Notes: generated by a model not told the origin, from the sequence alone. 64,000 bases of DNA from Pseudomonas ceruminis (GCF_021602025.1 NZ_BQHW01000017.1:1-64000); one strand, 5' to 3'; positions 17,388-26,505 are shown, numbered from the stretch's first letter. Translations and numbers: made by a program.

Positions 17388-17417
17388 CCCCGCCTTCCTG
17401 GAGACTCGAGATCGCCC

Positions 17418-18824
17418 ATGCGTCGCCTGATGTTCGTTTGCCTGCTGATCTGCAGCCTCCCTTCACTTGCCCTCGATCGCTCGCGGGTAGAGGGCTACCT
17501 GTTACCCAACGGCCTGCAGGTGATTCTCAAGTCCGGGTATGAACGGGATCATGTGGCGATCCGCCTGGTGGTAGGGGTAGGCCTGGACGACTTCGATTGC
17601 GAGCAGAAAGAACTGCCGCATCTGCTCGAGCACCTGTTGTTCAGCGGTATCGACGACAGCGGCGAGGGTGGCCTTGAGGAGCGCCTGCAGGCGTTGGGTG
17701 GTGAGTGGAATGCCTATACCAGCAGCGCCGACACCACCTTCGTCATCGAAGCCCCGGCGCGCAACCAACGCAAGGTACTCGACCTGTTACTGGCGGTGCT
17801 TCGCGATACCCGCATCGACGCCAAGGCCCTGGCCACCGCCAAGCGCATCATCGAACGCGAAGACGGTGGCCACTATGGCCACCTGCAACGCTGGCTCGAC
17901 CGCCAGGACATCGGCCACCCTGCCAGCGACCAACTGGCCACCGAACTGGGCCTGAAATGCCCGGAGCGTTCCGACCTCGATGACATGACCCTGGCGCAGG
18001 TACAGAACCTGCGCGACCGTTGGTATGCCGCCAACAACATGACCCTAATCATGGTCGGTGGCCTCGACCGCCTCCTGCCGGCCTATCTGGAACGCACCTT
18101 TGGCGAATTGCCCGCCACCGAGCCGGAGGAGCGGCGCGATCTGGAAACCATCAGCCAGCAAGCAGAGCAGCGGCGTGACCTGACCCGCGGCTTTGTCGGT
18201 GACAGTGTCAAATTGCACTGGTTGTTCATCGAACCGGTGCTGGACAACGACCACCAGCAGACCCTCGACCTGCTCTCGCGCTATCTGGACTGGGCCCTGT
18301 ACGACCAGCTGCGCCTGCGCAATGGCCTGTCGTACGGCCCTTCCGTACAGCGCGAAAGCTTCGGCGACAGCGGTATGCTCAGCCTCAATGCCGACCTTGA
18401 ACGCGATGATGTCAACGCCGCCGTCAACCTGATGCAGCAGCTGTTCGACCACCTGCGCAAGCAAGGCCTGGATGCGGACACCTTCGCCCGCATCAAGGAT
18501 GCCGCCGTCGCCAGGGAAAGCTGGACCACCCAGGGCAACAGCGCCTTGGCCGATTACTACTGGGGTGCGCTGAACGATTACAACAACGGACGCTTTGCCG
18601 ACCCAGCGCGCAAGCTGCGCGAAGTGACCCTGGAGCAGGCCAACGATGCCCTGAAGGCGTTGCTCAAGGACGAGGGTTATCTGCGGATTGAAAAGCCGTT
18701 GTTGGGGTATGACGAACTGTACGGCCTGATTGCCTTGCTGCTTGGCGTGTTGCTGGCGGCAGGATTGCTGCGCAAGCGTCGGCAGACGCCTGAACGACCC
18801 AGCGGTGCTACACGGGAGCGGTAG
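17418..18824 (+). CDS. secreted M16 (insulinase/pitrilysin) metallopeptidase with C-terminal anchor
   Basis: The 468-aa protein has a signal peptide (MRRLMFVCLLICSLPSLA), the inverted zinc motif HLLEH at residues 68-72 (LPHLLEHLLFSG) and a distal acidic region (IIEREDGG) likely to give the third zinc ligand. An M16C-type second domain includes RLRNGLSYGPSVQRESFGD. A transmembrane helix near the C-terminus (IALLLGVLLAAGLL) followed by RKRRQ would tether it to the inner membrane facing the periplasm. The substrate is unknown. Confidence 0.85.
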   Translation: MRRLMFVCLLICSLPSLALDRSRVEGYLLPNGLQVILKSGYERDHVAIRLVVGVGLDDFDCEQKELPHLLEHLLFSGIDDSGEGGLEERLQALGGEWNAYTSSADTTFVIEAPARNQRKVLDLLLAVLRDTRIDAKALATAKRIIEREDGGHYGHLQRWLDRQDIGHPASDQLATELGLKCPERSDLDDMTLAQVQNLRDRWYAANNMTLIMVGGLDRLLPAYLERTFGELPATEPEERRDLETISQQAEQRRDLTRGFVGDSVKLHWLFIEPVLDNDHQQTLDLLSRYLDWALYDQLRLRNGLSYGPSVQRESFGDSGMLSLNADLERDDVNAAVNLMQQLFDHLRKQGLDADTFARIKDAAVARESWTTQGNSALADYYWGALNDYNNGRFADPARKLREVTLEQANDALKALLKDEGYLRIEKPLLGYDELYGLIALLLGVLLAAGLLRKRRQTPERPSGATRER

Positions 18825-18916
18825 TTCAGCGGTATCCTTTGGCCAGTACCGGCCCTGTCGCGGTTTTACCGTGAAAAGGCCGGCACAGCCACCTCCTCAC
18901 TCCCGTCGTATAGCCA

Positions 18917-19939
18917 ATGCCCCCGATCCCCCATTTCGTCCAGCGCATCATCGAGCTGCTCAAACGCTACCCCGGCATCATCGCGCTCGGCGGTTTTCTA
19001 TCCGGTATCGGCAGTTTCATCCTGGTCGACCGCCAGGCCAGCCTGGCCAGTTGGGTGGCCATTCTCATGCTGGTCAGCTGGGTCTGGCTGATGCTGGAAA
19101 ACACCCTCACCGGCCTGTTTGCCCGTACCTTCAAACGCGAAATCCCACAGCCACTGTTGCGCTACGCAACGCAGATGATTCACCAGGAAAGCCTGTTCTT
19201 CGTCCTGCCGTTCTTCTTCATCACCACGACCTGGAACAGCGGCCAATTGGTGTTCACCGGCCTGCTGGGGGCTGCCGGGTTGGTCTCGATCGTCGACCCG
19301 CTGTACTACAAGTGGCTGGCCCCGCGCCGCTGGCTGTTCCTCGCATTGCACACCCTTACCCTGTTCGCCGCACTGCTCACCGCGCTGCCGATCATCCTGC
19401 ACCTGACCACTGCGCAAAGCTTCAAGCTGGCGTTGATCGCCGCCATGGCGCTGTCATTCCCAAGCCTCGCCAGCAGCTTCCCGATCAACAATTGGCGTCG
19501 CGGCGTGGCGCTGGTGTTGGTGACCTTGGCCGTGGGCGGTGGCGGCTGGCTGCTACGCTCGTGGGTGCCACCCGCCACCCTGTGGATGACCGAGGTGGCG
19601 GTAAGTACCGAGGTGCTCAACCGTCAGCCCGGTGAATCCCTGGACGAAATTGCCGCCAGCCGCATTCGCAGCAGTGGCCTGTACGCCTACACCGCCATCA
19701 ACGCCCCGCGCGGCCTCAACGAGCGGATCTACCACGTGTGGCAGAAAGACGGCCAGGAAGTCGACAGGATCGCCCTGGACATCCATGGGGGTCGCAAGGA
19801 AGGCTACCGTGCCTGGACCCACAAGCAGAACTTTCCGCCCAATCCGGTCGGCAAATGGCAGGTACGGGTGCTGACCGAAGATGGTCAGGTCATCGGCGTG
19901 CTGCGCTTCAAGGTGGTCGACGACGCGCCAGCTGGTTGA
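18917..19939 (+). CDS. DUF5924/DUF2914 membrane protein
   Basis: The 340-aa protein has seven to eight hydrophobic helices in residues 20-220 and a soluble C-terminal DUF2914-like domain. The latter contains YTAINAPRGLNERIYHVWQK, DIHGGRKEGYRAWTHKQNF and GKWQVRVLTEDGQVIG. The C-terminal part looks like a beta-sandwich exposed on one side of the membrane. The function is unknown. It stands alone, 92 bases after the M16 gene. Confidence 0.75.
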   Translation: MPPIPHFVQRIIELLKRYPGIIALGGFLSGIGSFILVDRQASLASWVAILMLVSWVWLMLENTLTGLFARTFKREIPQPLLRYATQMIHQESLFFVLPFFFITTTWNSGQLVFTGLLGAAGLVSIVDPLYYKWLAPRRWLFLALHTLTLFAALLTALPIILHLTTAQSFKLALIAAMALSFPSLASSFPINNWRRGVALVLVTLAVGGGGWLLRSWVPPATLWMTEVAVSTEVLNRQPGESLDEIAASRIRSSGLYAYTAINAPRGLNERIYHVWQKDGQEVDRIALDIHGGRKEGYRAWTHKQNFPPNPVGKWQVRVLTEDGQVIGVLRFKVVDDAPAG

Positions 19940-19968
19940 GTGATCTGCAGGCACTGGGCCCCTCGGAA

Positions 19969-19987
19969 GGGGCTGCACAGCAGCCCC
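19969..19987 (+). terminator. hairpin after the DUF5924 gene
   Basis: GGGGCTG pairs with CAGCCCC across CACAG. An upstream GCCCCT could compete for the same GGGG. There is no T tract. Confidence 0.4.
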
Positions 19988-20066
19988 AGGTTCGACGTTC
20001 AGCACATTCTCTACAAACCGCTCCATGCGCGCTGCGCTATGATCAGCCTCTACGCCAGTCAGATGC

Positions 20067-21200
20067 ATGGAGCCTATGACCACCCCCAGCGCCACCCTGG
20101 ACACCAGCCGCCAACCGGCCTGCCTGCGTATTGCCGGTGACTGGACCCTGGCTCACTACGCCAGCCTCAAGCGCGACAGCGAGCGCTTGCGCGCCCAATA
20201 CAGCGCCGATGCCATCGCCGACCTCAGCCAGCTGGGCCGCCTGGACACCGCCGGCGCCTCGCTGCTGGCCGAACTGCTTGGCGCCGAACGCCTGTCGCGA
20301 TGCACCAACGACCTGCCCGACGCCAGCCGCGCTCTGCTCAAGACTGTCTACAGCTCGGTGCAGGACTATTGCATCCCGGTCAAGGCGCCAGAGCGCAACG
20401 TGCTGCTGCAACTGCTGGAGCGCATTGGCTGTGCAGTCGGCACGCTCTGGCAGGACACCCTGCAATTGCTCGGCTTCATCGGCCTGATCCTGGAAACCTT
20501 GCTGCGCCGCCTGCTGCAACCGCAGCGTTGGCGTGTCACACCGGTTGTCGCGCACATCGAACAGACCGGCCTGGATGCCGCGCCCATCGTCGCCTTGCTG
20601 ACCTTTCTGGTGGGTGCAGTGGTGGCCTTTCTTGGCGCCACGGTGCTGGCCGACTTTGGCGCAACGGTGTTCACCGTGGACTTGGTGGCGTTTTCGTTCC
20701 TGCGTGAGTTTGCCGTACTGCTGACCGCCATTCTCATGGCCGGCCGCACCGCCAGCGCCTTCACTGCGCAGATCGGCTCGATGAAAGCCAACGAAGAGAT
20801 CGACGCCATCCGCACCCTCGGGCTCAACCCGATCGAACTGTTGGTGGTCCCCCGGGTACTGGCGCTGCTGATTTCGCTGCCATTGCTGACCTTCCTCGCG
20901 ATGATCTGCGGCATCGTCGGCGGCGCGGTGGTCTGTGCTCTGTCACTGGGCATCTCGCCGGCCATGTTCCTGTCACTGCTGCAAAGCGACATCGGCGTGC
21001 AGCACTTTATCGTGGGCTTGGCCAAGGCACCGTTTTTCGCCTTCCTGATCGCTTCCATTGGTTGCCTGGAGGGGTTCAAGGTCAGCGGCAGTGCCGAGTC
21101 GGTCGGCGCACACACCACCTCCAGCGTGGTGCAATCGATTTTCGTGGTCATCGTGCTGGACGCGGTGGCAGCGTTGTTCTGCATGGAGATGGGCTGGTGA
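20067..21200 (+). CDS. STAS-MlaE fusion, permease of an MCE-type ABC lipid transporter
   Basis: The 377-aa protein fuses an N-terminal STAS-like domain (about residues 10-95, with ADLSQLGRLDTAGASLLAEL) to an MlaE/DUF140 permease with five or six helices (EFAVLLTAILMAGRTASAFT, IRTLGLNPIELLVVPRVLA). It is the membrane subunit for the ATPase, MCE and lipoprotein genes that follow. The start is either 20067 or the ATG at 20076; neither has an ideal ribosome site. Its stop overlaps the GTG of the next gene. Confidence 0.87.
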   Translation: MEPMTTPSATLDTSRQPACLRIAGDWTLAHYASLKRDSERLRAQYSADAIADLSQLGRLDTAGASLLAELLGAERLSRCTNDLPDASRALLKTVYSSVQDYCIPVKAPERNVLLQLLERIGCAVGTLWQDTLQLLGFIGLILETLLRRLLQPQRWRVTPVVAHIEQTGLDAAPIVALLTFLVGAVVAFLGATVLADFGATVFTVDLVAFSFLREFAVLLTAILMAGRTASAFTAQIGSMKANEEIDAIRTLGLNPIELLVVPRVLALLISLPLLTFLAMICGIVGGAVVCALSLGISPAMFLSLLQSDIGVQHFIVGLAKAPFFAFLIASIGCLEGFKVSGSAESVGAHTTSSVVQSIFVVIVLDAVAALFCMEMGW

Positions 21201-21988
21201 GTGGCCGTGAAGCAGTGATCGAAGCCCGAGGTATCTGCAACCGCTTCGGCAGCCAGGTCGTGCACGAAAACCTCGACCTGGATCTGTACCGTGGCGAGAT
21301 CCTGGCCGTGGTCGGCGGTTCGGGTAGCGGCAAGTCGGTATTGCTGCGCAGCATCATCGGCCTGCGCCGCCCCACCGAAGGCCAGGTCAACGTGTTCGGC
21401 GAAGACCTCGCTGCACTGCGCGAGGCGCAACGCTCGCAGGTTGAACGTCGGTTCGGGGTGCTGTTCCAGAAGGGCGCGCTGTTCTCTTCGCTGACGGTGA
21501 CGGAAAACGTCGCGCTGCCCTTGATCGAGCACGCCGGCCTGTCGCGCGCCGATGCCGAGCACCTGGCCGGGGTCAAGCTGGCCCTGGCCGGGTTACCGAT
21601 TTCCGCCGCCGACAAGTACCCCTCTTCGTTGTCCGGTGGGATGATCAAACGCGCCGCGCTGGCCAGGGCGCTGGCGCTGGACCCCGACATCCTGTTCCTC
21701 GACGAACCCACAGCCGGCCTCGACCCGATCGGTGCGGCGGCCTTCGACCAATTGATCCTCACCCTGCGCGATGCGCTGGGCCTTAGCGTGTTTCTCATCA
21801 CCCACGACCTGGACACCCTCTACACCATCACCGACCGCATCGCGGTGCTGTCGCAGAAAAAGGTGCTGGTCGCCGGCCCCCTGGCCGAAGTCGAGCAAAC
21901 CAACGACCCGTGGATTCACGACTATTTTCACGGCCCACGTGGGCGGGCAGCCGAGCAGGCCGCCACCATCGCCGGGCAGGAGCGCTGA
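21197..21988 (+). CDS. ATP-binding protein of the MCE-type ABC transporter (MlaF-like)
   Basis: The 263-aa ABC ATPase has Walker A GGSGSGKS (about residues 38-45), signature LSGGMIKRAALARAL and Walker B DILFLDEPTAGLDP, as in MlaF/Ttg2A. The GTG start at 21197 overlaps the permease stop as GTGA. It would energise phospholipid movement between the inner and outer membrane with the STAS-MlaE permease and MlaD-like protein. Confidence 0.9.
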   Translation: MSGREAVIEARGICNRFGSQVVHENLDLDLYRGEILAVVGGSGSGKSVLLRSIIGLRRPTEGQVNVFGEDLAALREAQRSQVERRFGVLFQKGALFSSLTVTENVALPLIEHAGLSRADAEHLAGVKLALAGLPISAADKYPSSLSGGMIKRAALARALALDPDILFLDEPTAGLDPIGAAAFDQLILTLRDALGLSVFLITHDLDTLYTITDRIAVLSQKKVLVAGPLAEVEQTNDPWIHDYFHGPRGRAAEQAATIAGQER

Positions 21989-21991
21989 ACA

Positions 21992-22930
21992 ATGGAAACC
22001 CGAGCTCATCATGTTCTCATCGGCCTGGTCACCGTGCTGGTGGTCGTCGGTGCCATGCTGTTCGGCCTGTGGCTGACCAAGTCCAGCGTCGACGATGCCT
22101 TCAAGGATTATGAGGTGGTCTTCAACGAGGCCGTCTCGGGGCTGTCCCGGGGCAGCCCGGTGCAGTACAACGGCATCAAGGTTGGCGACGTGTCCACCCT
22201 GCGTCTGGACCCAAAAGACCCACGCCGGGTGCTCGCCCGTGTGCGCCTGAGCGGCGACACGCCGGTGAAAGAAGATACCCAGGCCAAGCTCACCCTGGCC
22301 GGAGTTACGGGCAACTCGTTCATCCAGCTCAGCGGCGGCACCCCGCAAAGCCCTGAGCTCAAAGGCAAGGATGGCAAGCTGCCGGTCATCGTCGCATCAC
22401 CCTCGCCCATCTCACGCCTGCTCAATGACAGCAGTGACCTGGTGACCAACATCAACCTGTTACTGCACAACGCCAACCAGATGTTCTCGGAAAGCAACAT
22501 CGACCGCCTGAGCAATACCCTGGCCAATCTGGAACAGACCACTGGCGCCTTCGCCAACCAGAAGGGTGGTATTTCCTCGGCGATCGAACAGTTGGCCCAA
22601 GTCGGTAAACAGGCCAATGCCACCTTGGCCGAGACCCAGGCGCTGATGCGCAACGCCAATGGCCTGCTCGGCACCGAAGGCAAGCAAGCCATCGGCAGCG
22701 CCGAACAAGCCATGCAGTCGCTGGCCGAAAGCACCGCGACCATCAACAGCCTGCTCAAGGACAACCGCCAGTCCATCGATGATGGCGCACAAGGCCTGAA
22801 CCAACTGACACCTGCCATCCGCGAACTGCGCGAAACCCTCAATTCACTCAAGGGCATTTCCCGGCGCCTGGAGGCTGACCCGAGTGGCTACCTGCTAGGC
22901 CGCGACAACAACAAGGAGTTCCAGCCATGA
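21992..22930 (+). CDS. MlaD-like MCE domain protein
   Basis: The 312-aa protein has one N-terminal membrane anchor (residues about 8-30) and an MCE domain (about 38-115, with VSGLSRGSPVQYNGIKVGDV and AGVTGNSFIQLSGG). A long, probably coiled-coil C-terminal region rich in Asn, Gln and Ala follows. Such proteins form periplasmic hexamers that carry lipids. The gene lies between the ATPase and lipoprotein genes with a 4-base overlap to the latter. Confidence 0.9.
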   Translation: METRAHHVLIGLVTVLVVVGAMLFGLWLTKSSVDDAFKDYEVVFNEAVSGLSRGSPVQYNGIKVGDVSTLRLDPKDPRRVLARVRLSGDTPVKEDTQAKLTLAGVTGNSFIQLSGGTPQSPELKGKDGKLPVIVASPSPISRLLNDSSDLVTNINLLLHNANQMFSESNIDRLSNTLANLEQTTGAFANQKGGISSAIEQLAQVGKQANATLAETQALMRNANGLLGTEGKQAIGSAEQAMQSLAESTATINSLLKDNRQSIDDGAQGLNQLTPAIRELRETLNSLKGISRRLEADPSGYLLGRDNNKEFQP

Positions 22931-23550
22931 ACCTGTCGCTGCGCCTGCTGGCCCTGGCGGCCGCGCTGAGCATGACCAGCGCCTGCTCGATCCTGCCCCA
23001 GAGCGAACCTGTGGATATCTACCGGCTGCCGGTCAACCAGGCCAGCCACAGTGCCACGCCGGTGGACTGGTCGCTGCGCCTGAACAAGCCGCTGGCCAGC
23101 GAAGTGCTGGCAGGGCCACGCATCGCGGTGATCCCTCAGGGGGATGTGATCAGCAGCTATAAAGGCGCGCGCTGGAGCGACCCCGTGCCGCTGCTGGTGC
23201 GCAACCGCCTGCTCGATGGCTTTCAGCGTGACGGCCGTGTTCAGCGGCTGAGCGCCGACGACAGCAACCTGCAGGCGGACTACGAGCTGGCCGGTGAGCT
23301 GCAGGCGTTCCAGAGCGAATACCACGCAGGCGGCACGGTCGAAGTGGTGATCCTTTACGACGCGCGCCTGGTCCAGGGACGCAGCCAACGCATCCTCGCC
23401 AGTAAACGTTTCGAGGTGCACCAGCCCTTGGCCGACAAGCAGGTTTCAGCCGTGGTGGCAGGTTTCGGAGCGGCCAGCGATCAACTGGCCGTGCAGGTGG
23501 TGAACTGGGCCGTGGCCCAGAGCACCCAGGCTCAGGCGAAGAACCAGTAG
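22927..23550 (+). CDS. PqiC-like ABC transport auxiliary lipoprotein
   Basis: The 207-aa protein has a lipoprotein signal with Cys20 (SMTSAC) and an ABC_trans_aux/PqiC domain (DIYRLPVNQ near the N-terminus, DGRVQRLSADDSNLQADYEL mid-protein). It probably sits on the inner face of the outer membrane and completes the MCE transporter. ATG overlaps the MCE gene stop, and its 3' end overlaps the convergent next gene by 19 bases. Confidence 0.85.
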   Translation: MNLSLRLLALAAALSMTSACSILPQSEPVDIYRLPVNQASHSATPVDWSLRLNKPLASEVLAGPRIAVIPQGDVISSYKGARWSDPVPLLVRNRLLDGFQRDGRVQRLSADDSNLQADYELAGELQAFQSEYHAGGTVEVVILYDARLVQGRSQRILASKRFEVHQPLADKQVSAVVAGFGAASDQLAVQVVNWAVAQSTQAQAKNQ

Positions 23551-24761
23551 CAGACCAGGATCGCCGCAATCACCCCGGACAACTCCGCCAGCAAGGCGCA
23601 GCCCACAGCATGGCGGACACGTTGGATGCCAACGGCGCCGAAATACACAGCGAGCACGTAGAAGGTGGTTTCGGTGCTGCCCTGCACGGTGGCGGCCACC
23701 AGCGCCGGGAAGCTGTCCACGCCGTGGGTCTGCATGGTTTCGATCAGCATGGCCCGCGCCGCGCTGCCGGAGAACGGTTTGACCAACGCGGTCGGCAAGC
23801 CCTCGACGAAGCGAGTGTCCATGCCCAACCAGTCCACCGCATGGCGTATGCCGTCCAGCGCAAGCTCGAGTGCCCCCGAGGCCCGCAGAACACCAACGGC
23901 CACAAGCATGGCCACCAGGTAGGGCAGCAGGCTTTTGGCGACATCGAAACCTTCCTTGGCTCCTTCGACAAAGGCCTCATACACTTTCACCCGCTTCAAC
24001 GCCCCAATCACCAGGAACAGGATGATTACGCCGAACAGCGTGAGGTTGCCGAGGATCGACGACAGGCTCGCCAGCGCCGCCGCCGACAAGGTGCCGAGGA
24101 ACGCCATGAAGCAACCGAGCAACAATGCCCCGGGGATCAGGTAGGCGAGCACCACCGGGTCCCACAGACGCAGGCGCTGCATAACCGCCACCGACAGCAA
24201 GCCGACCAGGGTAGAGACGCTGGTGGCCAGTAGGATCGGCAGGAACACCAACGTCGGGTCAGTGGCGCCTTGTTGGGCGCGATACATGAAGATGGTGACC
24301 GGCAGCAGGGTCAGCGATGAGGCATTGAGCACCAGAAACAGGATCTGCGCATTGCTCGCCGTGGTACTGCTGGGGTTGAGCTCCTGCAGGGCACGCATGG
24401 CCTTGAGGCCGATCGGCGTGGCGGCGTTATCCAGCCCCAGGCCGTTGGCGGCAAAGTTCATGGTGATAAGCCCCAGGGCGGGGTGTCCAGGCGGTACTTC
24501 TGGCATCAGCCGGGCGAACAGCGGGCCGAGCACCTTGGCCAGCCATTCGACGATACCGGCCTTTTCGGCGATTTTGAGAAACCCCAGCCACAGGGTCAGG
24601 GTGCCGAACAGCAGGACCATCACCTCCACCGACAGCTTGGCCATGGCAAAGATGCTCTCGACCATCGCGGCGAATATGCCGGCGTTGCCACCAACCAGCC
24701 ATTGGGTCAGGGCGCAAACGGCCGCCACCAGGAAAAAGCCGAGCCAAAGGCCGTTGAGCAT
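23532..24761 (-). CDS. SpmA-SpmB-like nucleoside recognition (Gate) domain membrane protein
   Basis: The 409-aa protein joins two Gate/nucleoside-recognition halves that are separate SpmA and SpmB proteins in Bacillus. The first half contains ITMNFAANGLGLDNAATPIG and the second VQGSTETTFYVLAVYFGAVG. About ten helices are predicted. The physiological role in non-spore-formers is unknown. It overlaps the convergent lipoprotein gene at its 3' end. Confidence 0.85.
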   Translation of the reverse strand: MLNGLWLGFFLVAAVCALTQWLVGGNAGIFAAMVESIFAMAKLSVEVMVLLFGTLTLWLGFLKIAEKAGIVEWLAKVLGPLFARLMPEVPPGHPALGLITMNFAANGLGLDNAATPIGLKAMRALQELNPSSTTASNAQILFLVLNASSLTLLPVTIFMYRAQQGATDPTLVFLPILLATSVSTLVGLLSVAVMQRLRLWDPVVLAYLIPGALLLGCFMAFLGTLSAAALASLSSILGNLTLFGVIILFLVIGALKRVKVYEAFVEGAKEGFDVAKSLLPYLVAMLVAVGVLRASGALELALDGIRHAVDWLGMDTRFVEGLPTALVKPFSGSAARAMLIETMQTHGVDSFPALVAATVQGSTETTFYVLAVYFGAVGIQRVRHAVGCALLAELSGVIAAILVCYWFFA

Positions 24762-24847
24762 CCGTGTGTTCCCCCTGAAAAATGCCTGAATGATAACGCA
24801 CCGAAGACGCTTTAGCCGGCCCCGGCGAAGCGCCCCATGCAGACAAC

Positions 24848-24872
24848 AAAAAACCCCGACAGGTCGGGGTTT
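24848..24872 (-). terminator. Rho-independent terminator of gltP
   Basis: On the minus strand a CCCCGAC/GTCGGGG stem is followed by a T run (A run at 24848-24853 on the plus strand), 18 bases after the gltP stop. Confidence 0.9.
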
Positions 24873-24890
24873 CTCGTCAGTGCATCAGGC

Positions 24891-26219
24891 TTAGCGCTTG
24901 GCGGCTTCACCAACCACGGCGGTTTCCTTCTTGTCCGCCATCAGCGAGGCATAGTACTGCTCGCCCTTGGCAGCGTCGTACATGCCTTCCCAACGGGCAA
25001 TCACCAGCGCCGCCAGGGCGTTGCCGATCACGTTGAGGGCGGTACGTGCCATGTCCATGATGCGGTCGACACCGGCGATGAACGCCAGGCCTTCGAGCGG
25101 GATGCCCACACTGCCCAGGGTCGCCAGCAGGACCACGAACGACACGCCCGGTACGCCGGCAATACCCTTGGAGGTGACCATCAGGGTCAGTACCAGCAGC
25201 AGCTGCTGGCTCCAGGACAGGTCGATGCCGTAGAGCTGGGCGATGAAGATGGCCGCGATGCTCTGGTACAGGGTCGAGCCGTCGAGGTTGAACGAATAAC
25301 CAGTCGGAACCACGAACGAGCAGATCGACTTCGGCGCACCGTATTTTTCCATCTTCTCGATCACGCGCGGCAGCACGGTCTCGGAGCTGGAAGTGGAGTA
25401 GGCCAGGATCAGCTCATCTTTCATGATGCGCATGATCTTGATCACCGAGAAGCCGAATACACGCGCTACCAGGCCCAGCACCATGAAGGCGAAGAAGGCG
25501 ATGGCGAAGTACACCAGCAGCACCAGCTTGGCCAGCGGCAGCAGCGAGCTGAAACCGAAGTTGGCGACCGTTACGGCGATCAGGGCGAACACGCCGATCG
25601 GGGCGTAGTTCATGATCATGTGGGTGACCTTGAACATGGTCTCCGACACGCCCTGGAAGGTACGCACCAGTGGCTCGCGCAGATCGGCCTGCAGGCTCGA
25701 CAGGCCCAGGCCGAACAACACCGAGAAGAAGATGATCGGCAGCATTTCACCACGCATCAGCGCTGCGAAAATGTTCGACGGAATCAGGTTGAGCAGGGTT
25801 TCGATGAACGCATGCTCATGTTGCACTTCAGCGGCAGTCGCCTGGTACTTGGAGATGTCGACGGTACCCAAGGTACTCATGTCGATGCCGGCGCCAGGGT
25901 GGAACAGGTTTGCCAGGACCAGGCCAACGACGATGGCGATGGTGGTCACCACCTCGAAGTAGATGATGGTCTTCAGGCCGATGCTGCCCAGTTTCTTCGC
26001 ATCGCCAACCCCGGCGATACCCACGATCAGCGACGAAATCACGATCGGGACGACGATCATCTTGATCAGGCGAATGAAGATGTCACCGGCTGGCTGGAGG
26101 ACGTTGCTGATCCACCAGGCCTTTTCCGCACTGAAATGGTTCAGTAGCGCGCCGATTGCAACGCCCAGGACCAGACCGATGACGATCTGCCAGGCGAGGC
26201 TCAGTTTTGCCTTCTTCAT
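24891..26219 (-). CDS. gltP: glutamate/aspartate:proton symporter
   Basis: The 442-aa protein beginning MKKAKLSLAWQIVIGLVLGV is a dicarboxylate/amino acid:cation symporter (DAACS family). It shows the serine-rich AYSTSSSETVLPRVIEKM, the VVPTGYSFNLDGSTLYQSIA segment and TSKGIAGVPGVSFVVL. The GltP assignment follows overall similarity and its place next to the ivy-algB block. ATG at 26219 has AAAGGG seven bases upstream. The 735-bp upstream region contains a sigma-54-like promoter with an IHF site and a dyad. Confidence 0.88.
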   Translation of the reverse strand: MKKAKLSLAWQIVIGLVLGVAIGALLNHFSAEKAWWISNVLQPAGDIFIRLIKMIVVPIVISSLIVGIAGVGDAKKLGSIGLKTIIYFEVVTTIAIVVGLVLANLFHPGAGIDMSTLGTVDISKYQATAAEVQHEHAFIETLLNLIPSNIFAALMRGEMLPIIFFSVLFGLGLSSLQADLREPLVRTFQGVSETMFKVTHMIMNYAPIGVFALIAVTVANFGFSSLLPLAKLVLLVYFAIAFFAFMVLGLVARVFGFSVIKIMRIMKDELILAYSTSSSETVLPRVIEKMEKYGAPKSICSFVVPTGYSFNLDGSTLYQSIAAIFIAQLYGIDLSWSQQLLLVLTLMVTSKGIAGVPGVSFVVLLATLGSVGIPLEGLAFIAGVDRIMDMARTALNVIGNALAALVIARWEGMYDAAKGEQYYASLMADKKETAVVGEAAKR

Positions 26220-26418
26220 GTCTTTACCCTTTGTTCTAGTGGTCACGGGCACCGACCGGAAAAGCGCGTAACAGAGCCGTTGGCAACGTCACGGGCAGCG
26301 TAGAGCTTCCGTCCGGAGACCTCATGTAAGGACACCGCGAGCGAGCGACAAGGCGCTCGGGCCAGCGAAAAGGCGGCAACTATTGCGATGGGAAGGAATG
26401 AAATCTAATGCCGGAAGC

Positions 26419-26433
26419 GCATACCACATACCG
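26419..26433 (-). promoter_or_regulatory. candidate sigma-54 promoter of gltP
   Basis: The minus strand reads CGGTATGTGGTATGC. GG (26432-26431) and GC (26420-26419) are correctly spaced, but the flanking bases are a weak match. Support comes mainly from the IHF site and dyad upstream. Confidence 0.4.
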
Positions 26434-26470
26434 ATTCGGCATACTGATCTGCGTCAAAATGAGGCACCCG

Positions 26471-26483
26471 CAACTCATTGATT
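26471..26483 (-). promoter_or_regulatory. IHF consensus site upstream of gltP
   Basis: The minus strand reads AATCAATGAGTTG, an exact match to WATCAANNNNTTR. The surrounding 21 bases are identical to those at 27999-28019. Confidence 0.6.
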
Positions 26484-26489
26484 TATAAC

Positions 26490-26505
26490 GTTCGGAATCC
26501 CGAAC
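26490..26505. promoter_or_regulatory. dyad GTTCGGAATCCCGAAC, candidate enhancer (UAS) for gltP
   Basis: A perfect 6-bp inverted repeat with a 4-base centre lies about 90 bases upstream of the predicted sigma-54 start. In Pseudomonas, gltP-type uptake is controlled by the AauR enhancer-binding protein. A TTCGG-N4-CCGAA dyad fits my memory of its site, but this is not verified. Confidence 0.5.

Noticed and set aside
18730-19635. 301-codon plus-strand frame overlapping the M16 and DUF5924 genes
   Set aside because: It overlaps two well-supported genes in another frame and its sequence is Pro/Arg/His-rich without domains.
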